A stretch of DNA of 64,000 nucleotides. Source: Arthrobacter sp. ISL-85 (lineage in GTDB: Bacteria > Actinomycetota > Actinomycetes > Actinomycetales > Micrococcaceae). The stretch lies in contig NZ_JAGGPQ010000011.1 of assembly GCF_018613675.1 (NCBI RefSeq), forward strand, positions 219,780 through 283,779, read 5' to 3'. Below are positions 37,570 through 48,997 of the stretch, in pieces (position 1 is the stretch's first letter; every line of letters begins with the position of its first letter). The translations under genes and the position numbers were made by a program. Under the pieces are notes generated by a model, which did not search any database, was not told the origin of the DNA, and worked only from the letters and a program-made list of their open reading frames with translations.

Positions 37570-39207
37570 ATGGCCGAATTGACCATCAACGCCGACGACG
37601 TCCGTAATGCGTTGAACGAGTTCGCGGCGTCCTACGAACCCGGAAACGCAGAGCGCGTAGAGGTTGGCCGTGTAACGACCGCAGGTGACGGCATCGCCCG
37701 TGTTGAGGGCCTTCCCTCGGTCATGGCGAACGAGCTTCTTCGCTTCGAAGACGGCACGCTGGGCCTGGCCCAGAACCTTGACGTCCGCGAGATCGGTGTC
37801 ATTATCCTCGGTGACTTCCAGGGCATCGAAGAAGGCCAGGAAGTGCACCGCACCGGGCAGGTTTTGTCCGTTCCGGTTGGCGACGCCTTCCTCGGCCGCG
37901 TGGTTGACCCCTTGGGCCAGCCCATGGACGACCTGGGCGAGATCAAGGCTGAGACCACCCGTGCCCTGGAACTCCAGGCGCCCGGCGTGACCCAGCGCAA
38001 GTCGGTCCACGAGCCGATGCAGACCGGCCTGAAGGCCATCGACGCGATGATCCCGATTGGCCGCGGCCAGCGCCAGCTGATCATCGGCGACCGCCAGACC
38101 GGCAAGTCCGCCATCGCGATCGACACCATCATCAACCAGAAGGCCAACTGGGCTTCGGGCGATGTCACCAAGCAGGTCCGCTGCATCTACGTCGCCATTG
38201 GCCAGAAGGCGTCCACCATCGCCGCCATCCGCCAGACCCTTGAGGACAACGGCGCGCTCGAGTACACCACCATCGTGGCCTCTCCCGCGTCCGACCCCGC
38301 AGGCTTCAAGTACCTGGCACCGTACGCAGGCTCGGCCATTGGCCAGCACTGGATGTACGGCGGCAAGCACGTCCTGATCGTGTTCGATGACCTGTCCAAG
38401 CAGGCCGAGGCATACCGCGCCGTGTCGCTGCTGCTCCGCCGCCCGCCGGGACGCGAAGCCTACCCGGGCGACGTCTTCTACCTGCACTCCCGCCTGCTGG
38501 AGCGTTGCGCCAAGCTCTCCGACGAGCTCGGTGCCGGTTCCATGACGGGCCTGCCGCTGATCGAGACCAAGGCGAACGACGTGTCCGCCTACATCCCGAC
38601 CAACGTCATTTCCATCACTGACGGCCAGATCTTCCTGCAGTCGGACCTCTTCAACGCCAACCAGCGCCCCGCTGTTGACGTGGGTGTCTCGGTATCCCGC
38701 GTTGGCGGTGCAGCCCAGGTGAAGTCCATGAAGAAGGTCTCCGGTACCTTGAAGCTGGACCTTGCCCAGTACCGCGACATGCAGGCGTTCGCGATGTTCG
38801 CATCCGACCTGGACGCAGCGTCCCGCCAGCAGCTGACCCGTGGCGCCCGCCTGATGGAACTGCTCAAGCAGGGCCAGTACTCGCCGTTCCCGGTCGAGGA
38901 CCAGGTTGTGTCCATCTGGGCCGGCACCAACGGCTACCTGGATGACGTTCCCGTCGAGGACATCAGCCGCTTTGAAGCCGAGTTCCTGGAGCACCTCCGC
39001 CACAAGTCCTCGATCCTGACCACGCTGGCCCAGACCAACGTGCTGGACGATGACACCGTTGCCGCCTTGAAGTCCTCGATTGTGGACTTCAAGAAGGGCT
39101 TCTTCGGCGAGGGTGACAACCACCTGGTAGGCGCCGGCCACGAGGAGCATGACGCTATCTCCGAGGGCGAAGTCGACCAGGAAAAGATCGTCAAGCAGAA
39201 GCGCTAG
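37570..39207 (+). CDS. atpA: F1Fo ATP synthase subunit alpha
   Basis: 545 aa. Walker [10 protein letters not shown] (about 172), the family signature [11 protein letters not shown] (near 365), and the Asp/Glu/Lys-rich C-terminal tail ending EKIVKQKR common in actinobacteria. Non-catalytic nucleotide site of F1. A short TCACCG/CGGTGA hairpin precedes its RBS (AGGAGAG). Confidence 0.96.
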   Translation: MAELTINADDVRNALNEFAASYEPGNAERVEVGRVTTAGDGIARVEGLPSVMANELLRFEDGTLGLAQNLDVREIGVIILGDFQGIEEGQEVHRTGQVLSVPVGDAFLGRVVDPLGQPMDDLGEIKAETTRALELQAPGVTQRKSVHEPMQTGLKAIDAMIPIGRGQRQLIIGDRQTGKSAIAIDTIINQKANWASGDVTKQVRCIYVAIGQKASTIAAIRQTLEDNGALEYTTIVASPASDPAGFKYLAPYAGSAIGQHWMYGGKHVLIVFDDLSKQAEAYRAVSLLLRRPPGREAYPGDVFYLHSRLLERCAKLSDELGAGSMTGLPLIETKANDVSAYIPTNVISITDGQIFLQSDLFNANQRPAVDVGVSVSRVGGAAQVKSMKKVSGTLKLDLAQYRDMQAFAMFASDLDAASRQQLTRGARLMELLKQGQYSPFPVEDQVVSIWAGTNGYLDDVPVEDISRFEAEFLEHLRHKSSILTTLAQTNVLDDDTVAALKSSIVDFKKGFFGEGDNHLVGAGHEEHDAISEGEVDQEKIVKQKR

Positions 39208-39261
39208 TTCCGATCCGCCGGGTGTGCCGGACCCCAGGGTCCGGCACACCCGGCTACGGAA
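39208..39261. other. Strong intercistronic hairpin between atpA and atpG
   Basis: Arms 39217-39233 and 39238-39254 are perfectly complementary over 17 bp with a CCAG loop; TTCCG/CGGAA (39208-39212, 39257-39261) can extend the stem. It starts at the atpA stop and ends 18 nt before the atpG ATG. With no T-run after it, partial termination, RNase blocking, or mRNA processing that lowers atpG relative to atpA are possible roles. Confidence 0.85.
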
Positions 39262-39279
39262 TGTTAGGAAAGGATAAGT

Positions 39280-41707
<2,428 letters not shown>

Positions 41708-41708
41708 T

Positions 41709-41993
41709 ATGGCTGAGCTTGAGGTTGAGATTGTCGCAGCGGACCACTTTGTGTGGTCCGGAGCGGCCAAGATGGTCAAGGCCCGCACCAGCGATGGTGA
41801 AATCGGAATCCTGCCCGGCCACTCGCCCCTGCTGGCGATCCTGGCCGAGGGTGAACTGGCCATCCAGCCGGTGTCCGGAGACCGTATCGCGGTGGACGTC
41901 GACGGCGGGTTCTTCTCCGTTGACAACAACCGCGTGGTGATCGTTGCTGACAACGCCCAGTTGGGCGGCTCGGCTACCGCTGGGATCCGCTAG
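41709..41993 (+). CDS. atpC: F1Fo ATP synthase subunit epsilon, short form
   Basis: 94 aa, starting 1 bp after atpD. It matches the N-terminal beta-sandwich (GEIGILPGHSPLLAIL) and ends at NAQLGGSATAGIR. The C-terminal helical hairpin that inhibits ATP hydrolysis in longer epsilon subunits (E. coli 138, M. tuberculosis 121 residues) is missing. The next gene starts 10 bp later, so this is not a frameshift of a longer frame that can be seen here. Confidence 0.9.
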   Translation: MAELEVEIVAADHFVWSGAAKMVKARTSDGEIGILPGHSPLLAILAEGELAIQPVSGDRIAVDVDGGFFSVDNNRVVIVADNAQLGGSATAGIR

Positions 41994-42003
41994 CACGACC
42001 TCG

Positions 42004-42435
42004 ATGGACGCGCCGGGTATTACGTTCATCGCACTGGCAATCGCCTTCGGATTGCTGATTCTTGCACTGTGCCTTTCGGGGGTGCGCCGCTTCAACCTGC
42101 GGCGCGCCCTCGGCACCGTGGACGCCTCCATTTGCGTAGCTGGAAACGGCTGGCAGATGGGGGTTTGTCGTTATCAGGACAACGACCTTGAATGGTTCAG
42201 GCTCATCTCTCTGAGTGTCCGCCCCAAATACACCTTCAAACGGAGTTCGCTGGAGCTGCTGGGCCGCCGGAAGCCCACGGAAGCTGAGGCGGTTAAGGTG
42301 CAGCCGGACGTGGTGATCGTCGAACTCCGCTATGAGGGGCAGGACCTGCGCCTCGCCATGAAGTTCGACGCCTACACGGGTCTTTCATCCTGGCTCGAGG
42401 CAGGTCCGGTCATTGGCGTGGGGACCTGGCGCTAG
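42004..42435 (+). CDS. DUF2550 membrane-anchored protein
   Basis: 143 aa. One N-terminal membrane helix (about 6-25) then a basic DUF2550 domain (RRALGTVDASICV...WQMGVCRYQDNDLEWFRL...TFKRSSLEL). The gene follows atpC in many actinobacteria (Rv1312 in M. tuberculosis). No function is established. Probably the last gene of the atp transcript, or coupled to the esterase gene 5 bp downstream. Confidence 0.8.
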   Translation: MDAPGITFIALAIAFGLLILALCLSGVRRFNLRRALGTVDASICVAGNGWQMGVCRYQDNDLEWFRLISLSVRPKYTFKRSSLELLGRRKPTEAEAVKVQPDVVIVELRYEGQDLRLAMKFDAYTGLSSWLEAGPVIGVGTWR

Positions 42436-42440
42436 CCAAC

Positions 42441-43769
42441 GTGGACTGGTTTTCAGACATCCGGCTCACCGACGGTCCACTGTATGGAACCGTGCTGGTA
42501 TTGGGAATGGGCGGCGCAGCCTACCTCCTGGTGCCGCCTTGGCGCGTCGCCATGGTTCCGGTCCACCGTGCCAGGGCATGGGCGGTCCGCATCCTCATTG
42601 CTGCTGCCGCGGCCTTTGCGCTGGTTGGCACAGTCCACTGGGCGCTCATCAACATCTTCACCATCTTTCCCGAGGACCTGCCGGACCCTGTGCTGCTGTG
42701 GCTGGTGCCCGGCGTGGCGGCAGTACTCCTGGGCGTGCTCCGGCTGCCCAGGACCAGTTGGGGCGGGCGCGGGGGCGGGATCCTCGCCGCGCTGCTGGTG
42801 TTACTGCTGTCGGCAATCCAAATCAACGCCTACTTCGGCCTCAACAGGACCGTCAGTGACCTGCTGGGTACGGCCTTGGCCCGGATACCGGTGCTTGAGC
42901 AGGATCTCATGCGCCATGCCGGGGAATCCGACGGCGTACCCCTCCAGGGCTGGAAGCCGGCAGGGGAGTTGCCTGCTGGAGGCGAGCTGCGTAAGTCCAA
43001 CATCCCCGGGACAGCGTCCGGGATGAACACTCGCGACGCCTATATCTACCTTCCCCCGGCCTACTTTGCAGCCAACCGGCCCGCACTGCCGGTGCTGGTC
43101 CTGGTGGCCGGCCAGCCCGGCGGCCCTGGCGATTGGCTCACCGGCGGCGCAATCCGTGGCCATATGGATTCCTTTGCCGCTGCACACGGCGGAGTGTCCC
43201 CGGTGGTGGTCATCCCGGATCCCAACGGAACGCAGTCTGCCAATACCATGTGCATGGACAGCCGCATCGCCAAGGCTGACACGTACCTTTCACAGGATGT
43301 GCCGCGGTGGATCAGTTCCACACTGGCGGTAGATACCAACCACAGCCACTGGGCCGTGGGCGGGTTCTCATTTGGCGGCACCTGTGCGGTGCAGATGGGA
43401 ACACGGCATCCAGACGTCTACGCGGATGTGCTGGCATTTTCCAGCGAGGCCGAACCCGCCATTGCCAAGGAACGGCAGAAGACCATCGACGCCGCCTTCC
43501 CCGGAAACCCTGACGAATTCACCAAGCAGACTCCACTGGAGATCATGAAACACCAACGGTTTGAGTCCAGCGGCATGTACCTTACTGCAGGCCAGAACGA
43601 TCCCGAGTTCGTAGGGAACCTCCGTACACTGGCTGCTGCGGCAGAGACCGCGGGCTTCACCGTGCAGGCACACGAGGTGGAGCACACGGGGCACTCCTGG
43701 GATACCTCCTCCAAGCGCTTCGCGGACGCACTGCAGTTCCTTGGCACCCAATGGGGCCTGCAGTGGTGA
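42441..43769 (+). CDS. Membrane-anchored esterase (alpha/beta hydrolase, esterase D/antigen 85-like)
   Basis: 442 aa. Four N-terminal helices (about 12-140) anchor an extracytoplasmic hydrolase. The domain has the oxyanion-side VLVAGQPGGPGDWL, PDPNGTQSANTMCMDS, nucleophile Ser310 in GGFSFGG, and a late His in HTGHSWDTSS. Such folds act on trehalose or lipid esters in related bacteria. GTG start 5 bp after the DUF2550 gene. It overlaps the next gene by 4 nt, so the two likely work on the same envelope substrate. Confidence 0.82.
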   Translation: MDWFSDIRLTDGPLYGTVLVLGMGGAAYLLVPPWRVAMVPVHRARAWAVRILIAAAAAFALVGTVHWALINIFTIFPEDLPDPVLLWLVPGVAAVLLGVLRLPRTSWGGRGGGILAALLVLLLSAIQINAYFGLNRTVSDLLGTALARIPVLEQDLMRHAGESDGVPLQGWKPAGELPAGGELRKSNIPGTASGMNTRDAYIYLPPAYFAANRPALPVLVLVAGQPGGPGDWLTGGAIRGHMDSFAAAHGGVSPVVVIPDPNGTQSANTMCMDSRIAKADTYLSQDVPRWISSTLAVDTNHSHWAVGGFSFGGTCAVQMGTRHPDVYADVLAFSSEAEPAIAKERQKTIDAAFPGNPDEFTKQTPLEIMKHQRFESSGMYLTAGQNDPEFVGNLRTLAAAAETAGFTVQAHEVEHTGHSWDTSSKRFADALQFLGTQWGLQW

Positions 43770-46309
43770 GCACCCGGAAACCGGACCGCACAGTCGTCCT
43801 GATGTGGGCCGCCGTCGGGCGCCCTGCAGTCCGGCAGGCACTGGACACGCTGAAATCCATGCCCTTCACACTGGGCGTGGTTGTGGCCTTCCTGGCGGCC
43901 GCTGCCCTGACTGGGAGCTTCCTGGACGGACCGCCGGAGCAGCTCCTGGGACTTGCCTCGGTCAGCGGGCCCGGCCTGCGCGACGGGCAGTGGTGGTCCC
44001 TGTTCACCAGCCTCTTCTTCGCCACCAACCCGTTGGCCTACCTCGCCGCGTCACTGATGATTGTCCTGCTGCTGGGACTCGCGGAGCGAAAGCTGGGCCG
44101 GCGCGCGGCCGTCGGACTGTTCTTCGGCGGGCAGTTTGCTGCCGTCACGGTGTTCCTCCTGGTGACCCAGCTGGCGGTGTATGTCGGCGACGGCTGGCTG
44201 GACCGGATGGCGAATGACAGCCTCATTGGCCCCTACGCCCCGGTGCTGACGGCGGGCCTGGCCGCCAGCGCCCGGATTACGCTGCTGTGGCAGCGCCGGC
44301 TCCGTACCGTGGTGCTGTCCATATCGATCCTGCTGGTCCTCTATGTGGGCCACGCCGAAACGATCATTGGCCTCATTGGTGCCCTCCTTGGCCTTCTGGC
44401 GGGCTGGTGGATCCAGGGGGACCAGGGGAGGCTCCATCGCCACCGGTCCACGGGCCGCGAGGCCAGGAACCTTTTGGCCCTCACCGTTGCCGTGTTCGCC
44501 GTGGGCCCCATCCTGACGGGAATCACGCGCGCGCCCACCGGCCCGCTGGCCCTGCTGCGGGATGTCGTCTTGAGTCCCATGCCCACGCTCAGCCAACTCG
44601 TGTTCAATTGCGGCGCCACCGTTGACGCCTCCTGCCTGGAAACGGGAAGGGCGGGGTTTGCCGGCCCGTTCGGCCTGGCGCTGGCGGTGGTGCCGGTGGT
44701 CCTGTTGCTGATCTGTGCGGACGGCATGCGCCGGGGGCGCCGGCTGGCGCTGAACATAGCCTTGGCCATCCAACTGGCTGTCACGGCCCTGGCGGCGGTG
44801 TACCTTGCCCTGTTCGCCCTTGTTCCCTCACGCCTGCAGGGCACGCATGCAACGCCAATGTCCTCGGCCTTCGCGCATGTGCTTCCGCTCGTGGTTGTCC
44901 CCCTGACGCTGGCAGTAGTCCTGTGGCTGAACCGCAGGCAGTTCCGCGTGCAGACCCGCCCGGGTGCCCGGCGCGCCCTCGGGGCCGTGGTCTGCGGAAC
45001 GTGGCTTGTCCTGGCCAGTTCCTACACCGTGGCCTGGTTCTGGTCCGGTGGACTGGCGCGCGACGGCGGCCTGCTGGGGCTCTTCGCGGAGCTGGCCCGG
45101 CAGTACGTTCCGGTGCCCATACCGCAGTACTTCCGCCGCGTCTTCCCGGAACAGGACAGCGCCGAAGCCCTGCTGTTTGCCTACTCGGGCCCCGCGTTCT
45201 GGCTCGTAGCTCTGGTGGCGGTGTGGTGGGTGCTTGTGGGCCGGCACCACGGCCTGAACTTCGGGCGGCAGGACCGGGACCGCGCCCGGAACCTGCTCCA
45301 CCAGGGCGGCGGCCCCTTGTCATGGATGGCCCTGTGGGAGCCCAACACGTACTGGTTCAGCCCGGACGGTGCCGGCGCCATGGCCTTCCAGCAGCATGGG
45401 ACGGTGGCCCTGACGCTGGGCGGCGCGTTTGGTGAGCGCACGGCAGAGCAGCGCGTGACGGAGGGGTTCCTGGACTACTGCCGCAGCCAGGCGCTGATCC
45501 CGGCCCTGTATTCCTGCGATGACACCCTGTGGCCGGCACTCAGGGAACGCGGTTTCTCCCGGGTGGCCGTGGCACAGGAGACCCGGCTTGTGCTGAACGA
45601 ACTGGAGTTCAAGGGCAAGGAATGGCAGAACGTCAGGACGGCCCTGAACCGCGCCACCAAGCTGGGGGTCCACGCGGTTTGGGGCTCCTACCATGCACTG
45701 CCGGCAGCACTCCGGTCACGGTTGAACGAAGTGTCCGAGGAATGGGCGGCCGGCAAATCGGTTCCGGAGATGGGCTTCACGCTTGGGGGAGTGGACGAGC
45801 TCGACGACGAGGAGGTCCTCTGCTGCCTGGCGGTGGACAGTAGTGGCGCGGTTCACGGCGTCACCAGCTGGCTGCCTGTGTACGACGGCGGCCGGCTGGT
45901 CAGCCGGACGCTGGACGTCATGCGCCGGGGCAGTGAGGGCTTCCCGGGCGTGATGGAATTCCTGATCGCCTCCGCCGTCCTCGAGCTGCGTGATTCCGTG
46001 GACGTGATCTCTTTGTCCGGCTCGCCCCTTGCCAGCCGTCCGGAGGAGGACGACCCGGCCGCCACCGACGAGGGCGCGCAGAACCTCGTGCGGATCCTGG
46101 ACCTGGTGGGCCATGCGCTTGAGCCGGTTTACGGCTTCCGCTCCCTGGCAGCGTTCAAGTCCCGGTTCAAGCCTGAGTACCGGGCGCTCTATCTGTACTA
46201 CCAGGACCCGCTGCACCTGCCCGCCATCGGGAGGGCGCTGACCCGGGCCTACCTGCCTGGGCTTTCCCTGGCACAGGGCGCCCGGCTGGTCCGGAAACTG
46301 GTGACCTGA
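43766..46309 (+). CDS. Rhomboid-like / MprF-type DUF2156 fusion membrane protein
   Basis: 847 aa. Residues about 30-210 look like a rhomboid membrane domain (GLRDGQWWSLFTSLFFATNPLAYLAAS...LAERKLGRR...VGHAETIIGLIGALLGLLAGWW), but no GxSG nucleophile is visible. More helices follow to about 500. The C-terminal 340 residues are a DUF2156/phosphatidylglycerol-lysyltransferase-like domain (LSWMALWEPNTYWFSPDG...PGVMEFLIASAVLELR...ALEPVYGFRSLAAFKSRFKPEYRALYLYY). It may aminoacylate a membrane lipid or related molecule. The GTG overlaps the esterase stop. Confidence 0.8.
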   Translation: MSTRKPDRTVVLMWAAVGRPAVRQALDTLKSMPFTLGVVVAFLAAAALTGSFLDGPPEQLLGLASVSGPGLRDGQWWSLFTSLFFATNPLAYLAASLMIVLLLGLAERKLGRRAAVGLFFGGQFAAVTVFLLVTQLAVYVGDGWLDRMANDSLIGPYAPVLTAGLAASARITLLWQRRLRTVVLSISILLVLYVGHAETIIGLIGALLGLLAGWWIQGDQGRLHRHRSTGREARNLLALTVAVFAVGPILTGITRAPTGPLALLRDVVLSPMPTLSQLVFNCGATVDASCLETGRAGFAGPFGLALAVVPVVLLLICADGMRRGRRLALNIALAIQLAVTALAAVYLALFALVPSRLQGTHATPMSSAFAHVLPLVVVPLTLAVVLWLNRRQFRVQTRPGARRALGAVVCGTWLVLASSYTVAWFWSGGLARDGGLLGLFAELARQYVPVPIPQYFRRVFPEQDSAEALLFAYSGPAFWLVALVAVWWVLVGRHHGLNFGRQDRDRARNLLHQGGGPLSWMALWEPNTYWFSPDGAGAMAFQQHGTVALTLGGAFGERTAEQRVTEGFLDYCRSQALIPALYSCDDTLWPALRERGFSRVAVAQETRLVLNELEFKGKEWQNVRTALNRATKLGVHAVWGSYHALPAALRSRLNEVSEEWAAGKSVPEMGFTLGGVDELDDEEVLCCLAVDSSGAVHGVTSWLPVYDGGRLVSRTLDVMRRGSEGFPGVMEFLIASAVLELRDSVDVISLSGSPLASRPEEDDPAATDEGAQNLVRILDLVGHALEPVYGFRSLAAFKSRFKPEYRALYLYYQDPLHLPAIGRALTRAYLPGLSLAQGARLVRKLVT

Positions 46310-46380
46310 GGCGGTAACGGGGGAGGCAGGCTGTATGAGCGGCCCTCAATGGTGACGCCATAGGTGCGCTGCATATTTGC

Positions 46381-46426
46381 ATAAACAAATGATCCCCGGC
46401 AATTACGCCGGGGATCATTTGTATAT
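46381..46426. terminator. Bidirectional terminator
   Basis: Perfect 16-bp stem ACAAATGATCCCCGGC (46385-46400) with its complement (46407-46422), loop AATTAC, flanked by AT-rich ends in both directions. It lies between the convergent DUF2156-fusion gene and the cold-shock gene. Confidence 0.9.
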
Positions 46427-46458
46427 GCTGACAGCCGCGGTTCGCGGCCGGGCGCGTA

Positions 46459-46662
46459 CTAGACCAAGGTTACGCCGGTGGCCTGGGGGCCCTTGGCGCC
46501 CTGGCCGATCTCGAACTGAACGCGCTGGTTCTCGTCGAGGGTCTTGAAGCCGCCGGTCTGGATCTCGGAGTAGTGAACGAAGACATCGCCATCGGAGTCG
46601 TCCGGGGTGATGAAGCCGAAGCCCTTTTCAGCGTTGAACCACTTGACGGTTCCCTGTGCCAT
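46459..46662 (-). CDS. cspA: Cold-shock protein
   Basis: 67 aa single cold-shock domain. RNP1 is [11 protein letters not shown]2 is DVFVHYSEI. It binds single-stranded RNA/DNA and melts RNA structures. RBS AGGAGAAAT precedes the ATG. It has its own promoter with a long leader, and ends at the bidirectional terminator. Confidence 0.96.
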   Translation of the reverse strand: MAQGTVKWFNAEKGFGFITPDDSDGDVFVHYSEIQTGGFKTLDENQRVQFEIGQGAKGPQATGVTLV

Positions 46663-46966
46663 TTATTTCTCCTCATTATGGAACTTATTAAGACCGGCAC
46701 ACCTCGTGCCGCCCTTGGTCACTCCGCGAGAAGAATCCTGGTTTGCCTTGCCTGGAAAGGTCCGGCGCTGCAGGAGCTTCGCGCTCGCAACACGTCTTGC
46801 GAGCATGAAAAACACCTACACAAAGACTGAGATAAGAATTTCATGCCCGTTCCCGCAGGTCAACGGCCCGAACAGCAAAAAAGGAAAAATTTAGGCACAA
46901 ACCGGGTCGGAGGGAACGCTGCCTGTAAAGGGGTCAATTAGGTGCCCGAAGCAACAAAGGGACATT
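46663..46966 (-). promoter_or_regulatory. cspA promoter and long 5' leader
   Basis: 304 bp without a gene. On the minus strand TTGACC (46858-46863) is 17 nt from AATTCT (46835-46840), which gives a start near 46828 and a leader of about 165 nt. Long structured leaders are the rule for cold-induced csp mRNAs. The stretch past 46864 also holds the 3' end of the nucS transcript. Confidence 0.5.
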
Positions 46967-47662
46967 CTAGAAAAGCCGGGATTCGCTGTCGTCCACGCCC
47001 CGCATGGCGTCGTAGTCCAGGGTGATGCAGTCGATCCCGCGGTCGTTGGCCAGCACCTTGGCCTGCGGCTTGATTTGCTGCGCCGCAAAGATCCCGCGGA
47101 CCGGTGCCAGCAGGGGGTCGCGGTTGAGCAGTTCAAGGTACCGGGTCAGCTGCTCCACGCCGTCGATGTCCCCGCGGCGCTTGAGCTCAATCGCCACGGT
47201 GGCGCCGTCGGCATCCCGGGCCAGGATGTCTACCGGGCCGATGGCGGTGAAGTACTCGCGCCTGATCAGGGAGTAGCCCTGGCCCAGCGTTTCAATCTGT
47301 TCGGCCAGCAACCGCTGCAGGTCCGCTTCCACGCCGTCCTTGATCAGCCCGGGGTCCACGCCGAGGTCGTGGGAGGACTCGCTGACCTTCTCGTGGATAT
47401 TGATGATCAGCCGGTCATCGGTCTTGGCGGACTGCACCGTCCACTGCTCCACCACGCCCAGTTCCAGGTCCACGTCGTCCGGGGGCGAAACGCGCAGGGT
47501 TGCCGGGGGGCTCATCCAGTTCAGCGGCTTGTAGGAACCGCCGTCGGAATGGACCAGCACCGAGCCGTCCGCCTTCACCAGCAGGAGCCGGGTGGCGAGG
47601 GGGAGATGGGCTTTGAGCCGGCCAACGTAATCAACGGAGCAATGGGCTATGACGAGTCGCAC
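46967..47662 (-). CDS. nucS: Mismatch-specific endonuclease NucS (EndoMS)
   Basis: 231 aa. N-terminal DNA-binding/dimer domain ([23 protein letters not shown]...[11 protein letters not shown]) and RecB-type nuclease core with [18 protein letters not shown] (Asp, Glu and Lys catalytic residues). The C-terminus ends SESRLF, consistent with a sliding-clamp-binding tail. It cuts both strands at mismatches and replaces MutSL in actinobacteria. The frame continues upstream, but GTG at 47662 matches relatives and lies 7 nt after TAGTCT. Confidence 0.94.
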   Translation of the reverse strand: MRLVIAHCSVDYVGRLKAHLPLATRLLLVKADGSVLVHSDGGSYKPLNWMSPPATLRVSPPDDVDLELGVVEQWTVQSAKTDDRLIINIHEKVSESSHDLGVDPGLIKDGVEADLQRLLAEQIETLGQGYSLIRREYFTAIGPVDILARDADGATVAIELKRRGDIDGVEQLTRYLELLNRDPLLAPVRGIFAAQQIKPQAKVLANDRGIDCITLDYDAMRGVDDSESRLF

Positions 47663-47669
47663 GCCGTAC

Positions 47670-47675
47670 AGACTA
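47670..47675 (-). promoter_or_regulatory. -10 element of nucS
   Basis: Minus-strand TAGTCT, 7 nt before the nucS GTG, with no RBS. Leaderless transcription is likely. Confidence 0.5.
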
Positions 47676-47780
47676 TCGCGTGGGCCCGGCAGGCCATGTC
47701 CGACGGCGGGAGGCGGGTGGGGCGGCAGGGACACCCATGGCCGGGCCGGGAGGGCGCACAGGCTGGGGCAGAATGGATGC

Positions 47781-48134
47781 ATGCCGCGTTCCAACCGTCC
47801 CCGCCGTCCCGCTTCCGGCAAGGGCCCCGCTTCCGGCCGGGGCGCCGGCCGGAAACGGAATGCAGACATTCCCGAGCTGGACCTGGAACGCGCACGGGCT
47901 GGAATCGCCCGCCGGGAAAGCGCCCCCGACGGTGAGTGGATGGTCCGCACCATGACCGCCAGGAACGCCGAGAAGACCTACATCTGCCCGGAATGCTCCA
48001 CCGCCGTATTGCCCGGTGTTGCGCACTTGGTTGTCTGGAAGGACGACCATCTCTTTGGAGCGGCTGCCGGCCTGGCGGAACGCCGGCACTGGCATACCAA
48101 CTGCTGGATGACGCGCAGCTACCGGTACCGCTGA
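47781..48134 (+). CDS. Small zinc-ribbon-like actinobacterial protein
   Basis: 117 aa. The first 30 residues are Arg/Pro/Gly-rich. The rest has CPEC (about 72-75) and HWHTNCW near the C-terminus, which could together bind one zinc ion. Proteins of this type in actinobacteria are sometimes labelled ATP/GTP-binding, without evidence that I can see. It is divergent from nucS with 118 bp between starts. The start ATG lies 6 nt after CAGAAT. Function unknown. Confidence 0.7.
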   Translation: MPRSNRPRRPASGKGPASGRGAGRKRNADIPELDLERARAGIARRESAPDGEWMVRTMTARNAEKTYICPECSTAVLPGVAHLVVWKDDHLFGAAAGLAERRHWHTNCWMTRSYRYR

Positions 48135-48164
48135 TCCTGCGCTCAGCAGAACCCCTGCTGTCGC

Positions 48165-48170
48165 TAAGCT
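48165..48170 (+). promoter_or_regulatory. -10 element of the hydrolase gene
   Basis: TAAGCT, 7 nt, ATG at 48178; no Shine-Dalgarno. Leaderless pattern. Confidence 0.5.
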
Positions 48171-48177
48171 GGAATGC

Positions 48178-48975
48178 ATGACTTTTGATCCGGCGTCGTA
48201 CGCATTCAGCCAAGCCCAGGGCCGCGCCCCAATCCGCGCCTCCACTGTCCTGCCTGCCCGGCGCGAGAACATCGAGCTGCAAACGGAGGATGGCCACACG
48301 CTGGTGGGGGAGCTGGCACTGCCTGAATCGGGCCCGGTCAAGGCCACGCTGATCACGCTCCACCCGCTGCCCACGCACGGCGGCTTCATGGATTCCCACG
48401 TCTACCGGAAGGCTTCCTACCGCCTCCCGGCGCTGGCAGGCATCGCGGTGCTGCGTTTCAATACGCGCGGCACCGCCTCACCCCGCGGCACCAGCAGCGG
48501 CGCCTTCGAGGAAGGGGTGGGCGAGCGCTACGACGTGGAGGCGGCCGTCCGCTTTGCCGTCGAGCGGGGGCTGCCCAACCGCTGGCTGGTGGGCTGGTCC
48601 TTCGGGACCGAGCTTGCGCTGATGTACGGTGCCGTAGAACCCGTGGCGGGGCAGATCGAGGGCGCGGTGCTGCTGTCGCCCCCGCTGCACCGTGCCACGG
48701 ACAAGCACCTGCAGCTTTGGGCGGAGTCGGGCAAGCCCCTCACCGTCCTGGTGCCGGAGCATGACGACTTCCTCCAGCCGGCCGAGGCGGCCCAACGTTT
48801 CAGCCTGGTGCCGCAGGCCCGCGTGGTGGGCGTGGCCGGGGCCAAACATCTGTGGGTGGGGGAGAAGTACGCCGCGCGGGTCCTGAACGACATTGTGGCA
48901 CAGGTCAGCCCCGACCCCGCCGGACGGGAACTGCCCCAGGAATGGGACGGTCCGACGGCGGCAGCCGGTGCCTAG
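48178..48975 (+). CDS. Alpha/beta hydrolase
   Basis: 265 aa, no signal peptide. Canonical fold with LHPLPTHGGFMDSHVY (oxyanion region), RFNTRGTASPRGTSSG, nucleophile in VGWSFGTEL, acidic residue in VPEHDDFLQP, and late GAKHLWVGE with His. Resembles the YtfL/DUF-type serine hydrolases that act on small esters; the substrate is unknown. It converges with the AI-2E family gene. Confidence 0.8.
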   Translation: MTFDPASYAFSQAQGRAPIRASTVLPARRENIELQTEDGHTLVGELALPESGPVKATLITLHPLPTHGGFMDSHVYRKASYRLPALAGIAVLRFNTRGTASPRGTSSGAFEEGVGERYDVEAAVRFAVERGLPNRWLVGWSFGTELALMYGAVEPVAGQIEGAVLLSPPLHRATDKHLQLWAESGKPLTVLVPEHDDFLQPAEAAQRFSLVPQARVVGVAGAKHLWVGEKYAARVLNDIVAQVSPDPAGRELPQEWDGPTAAAGA

Positions 48976-48997
48976 CGACGGCTGAGGGCGGGGAAGC

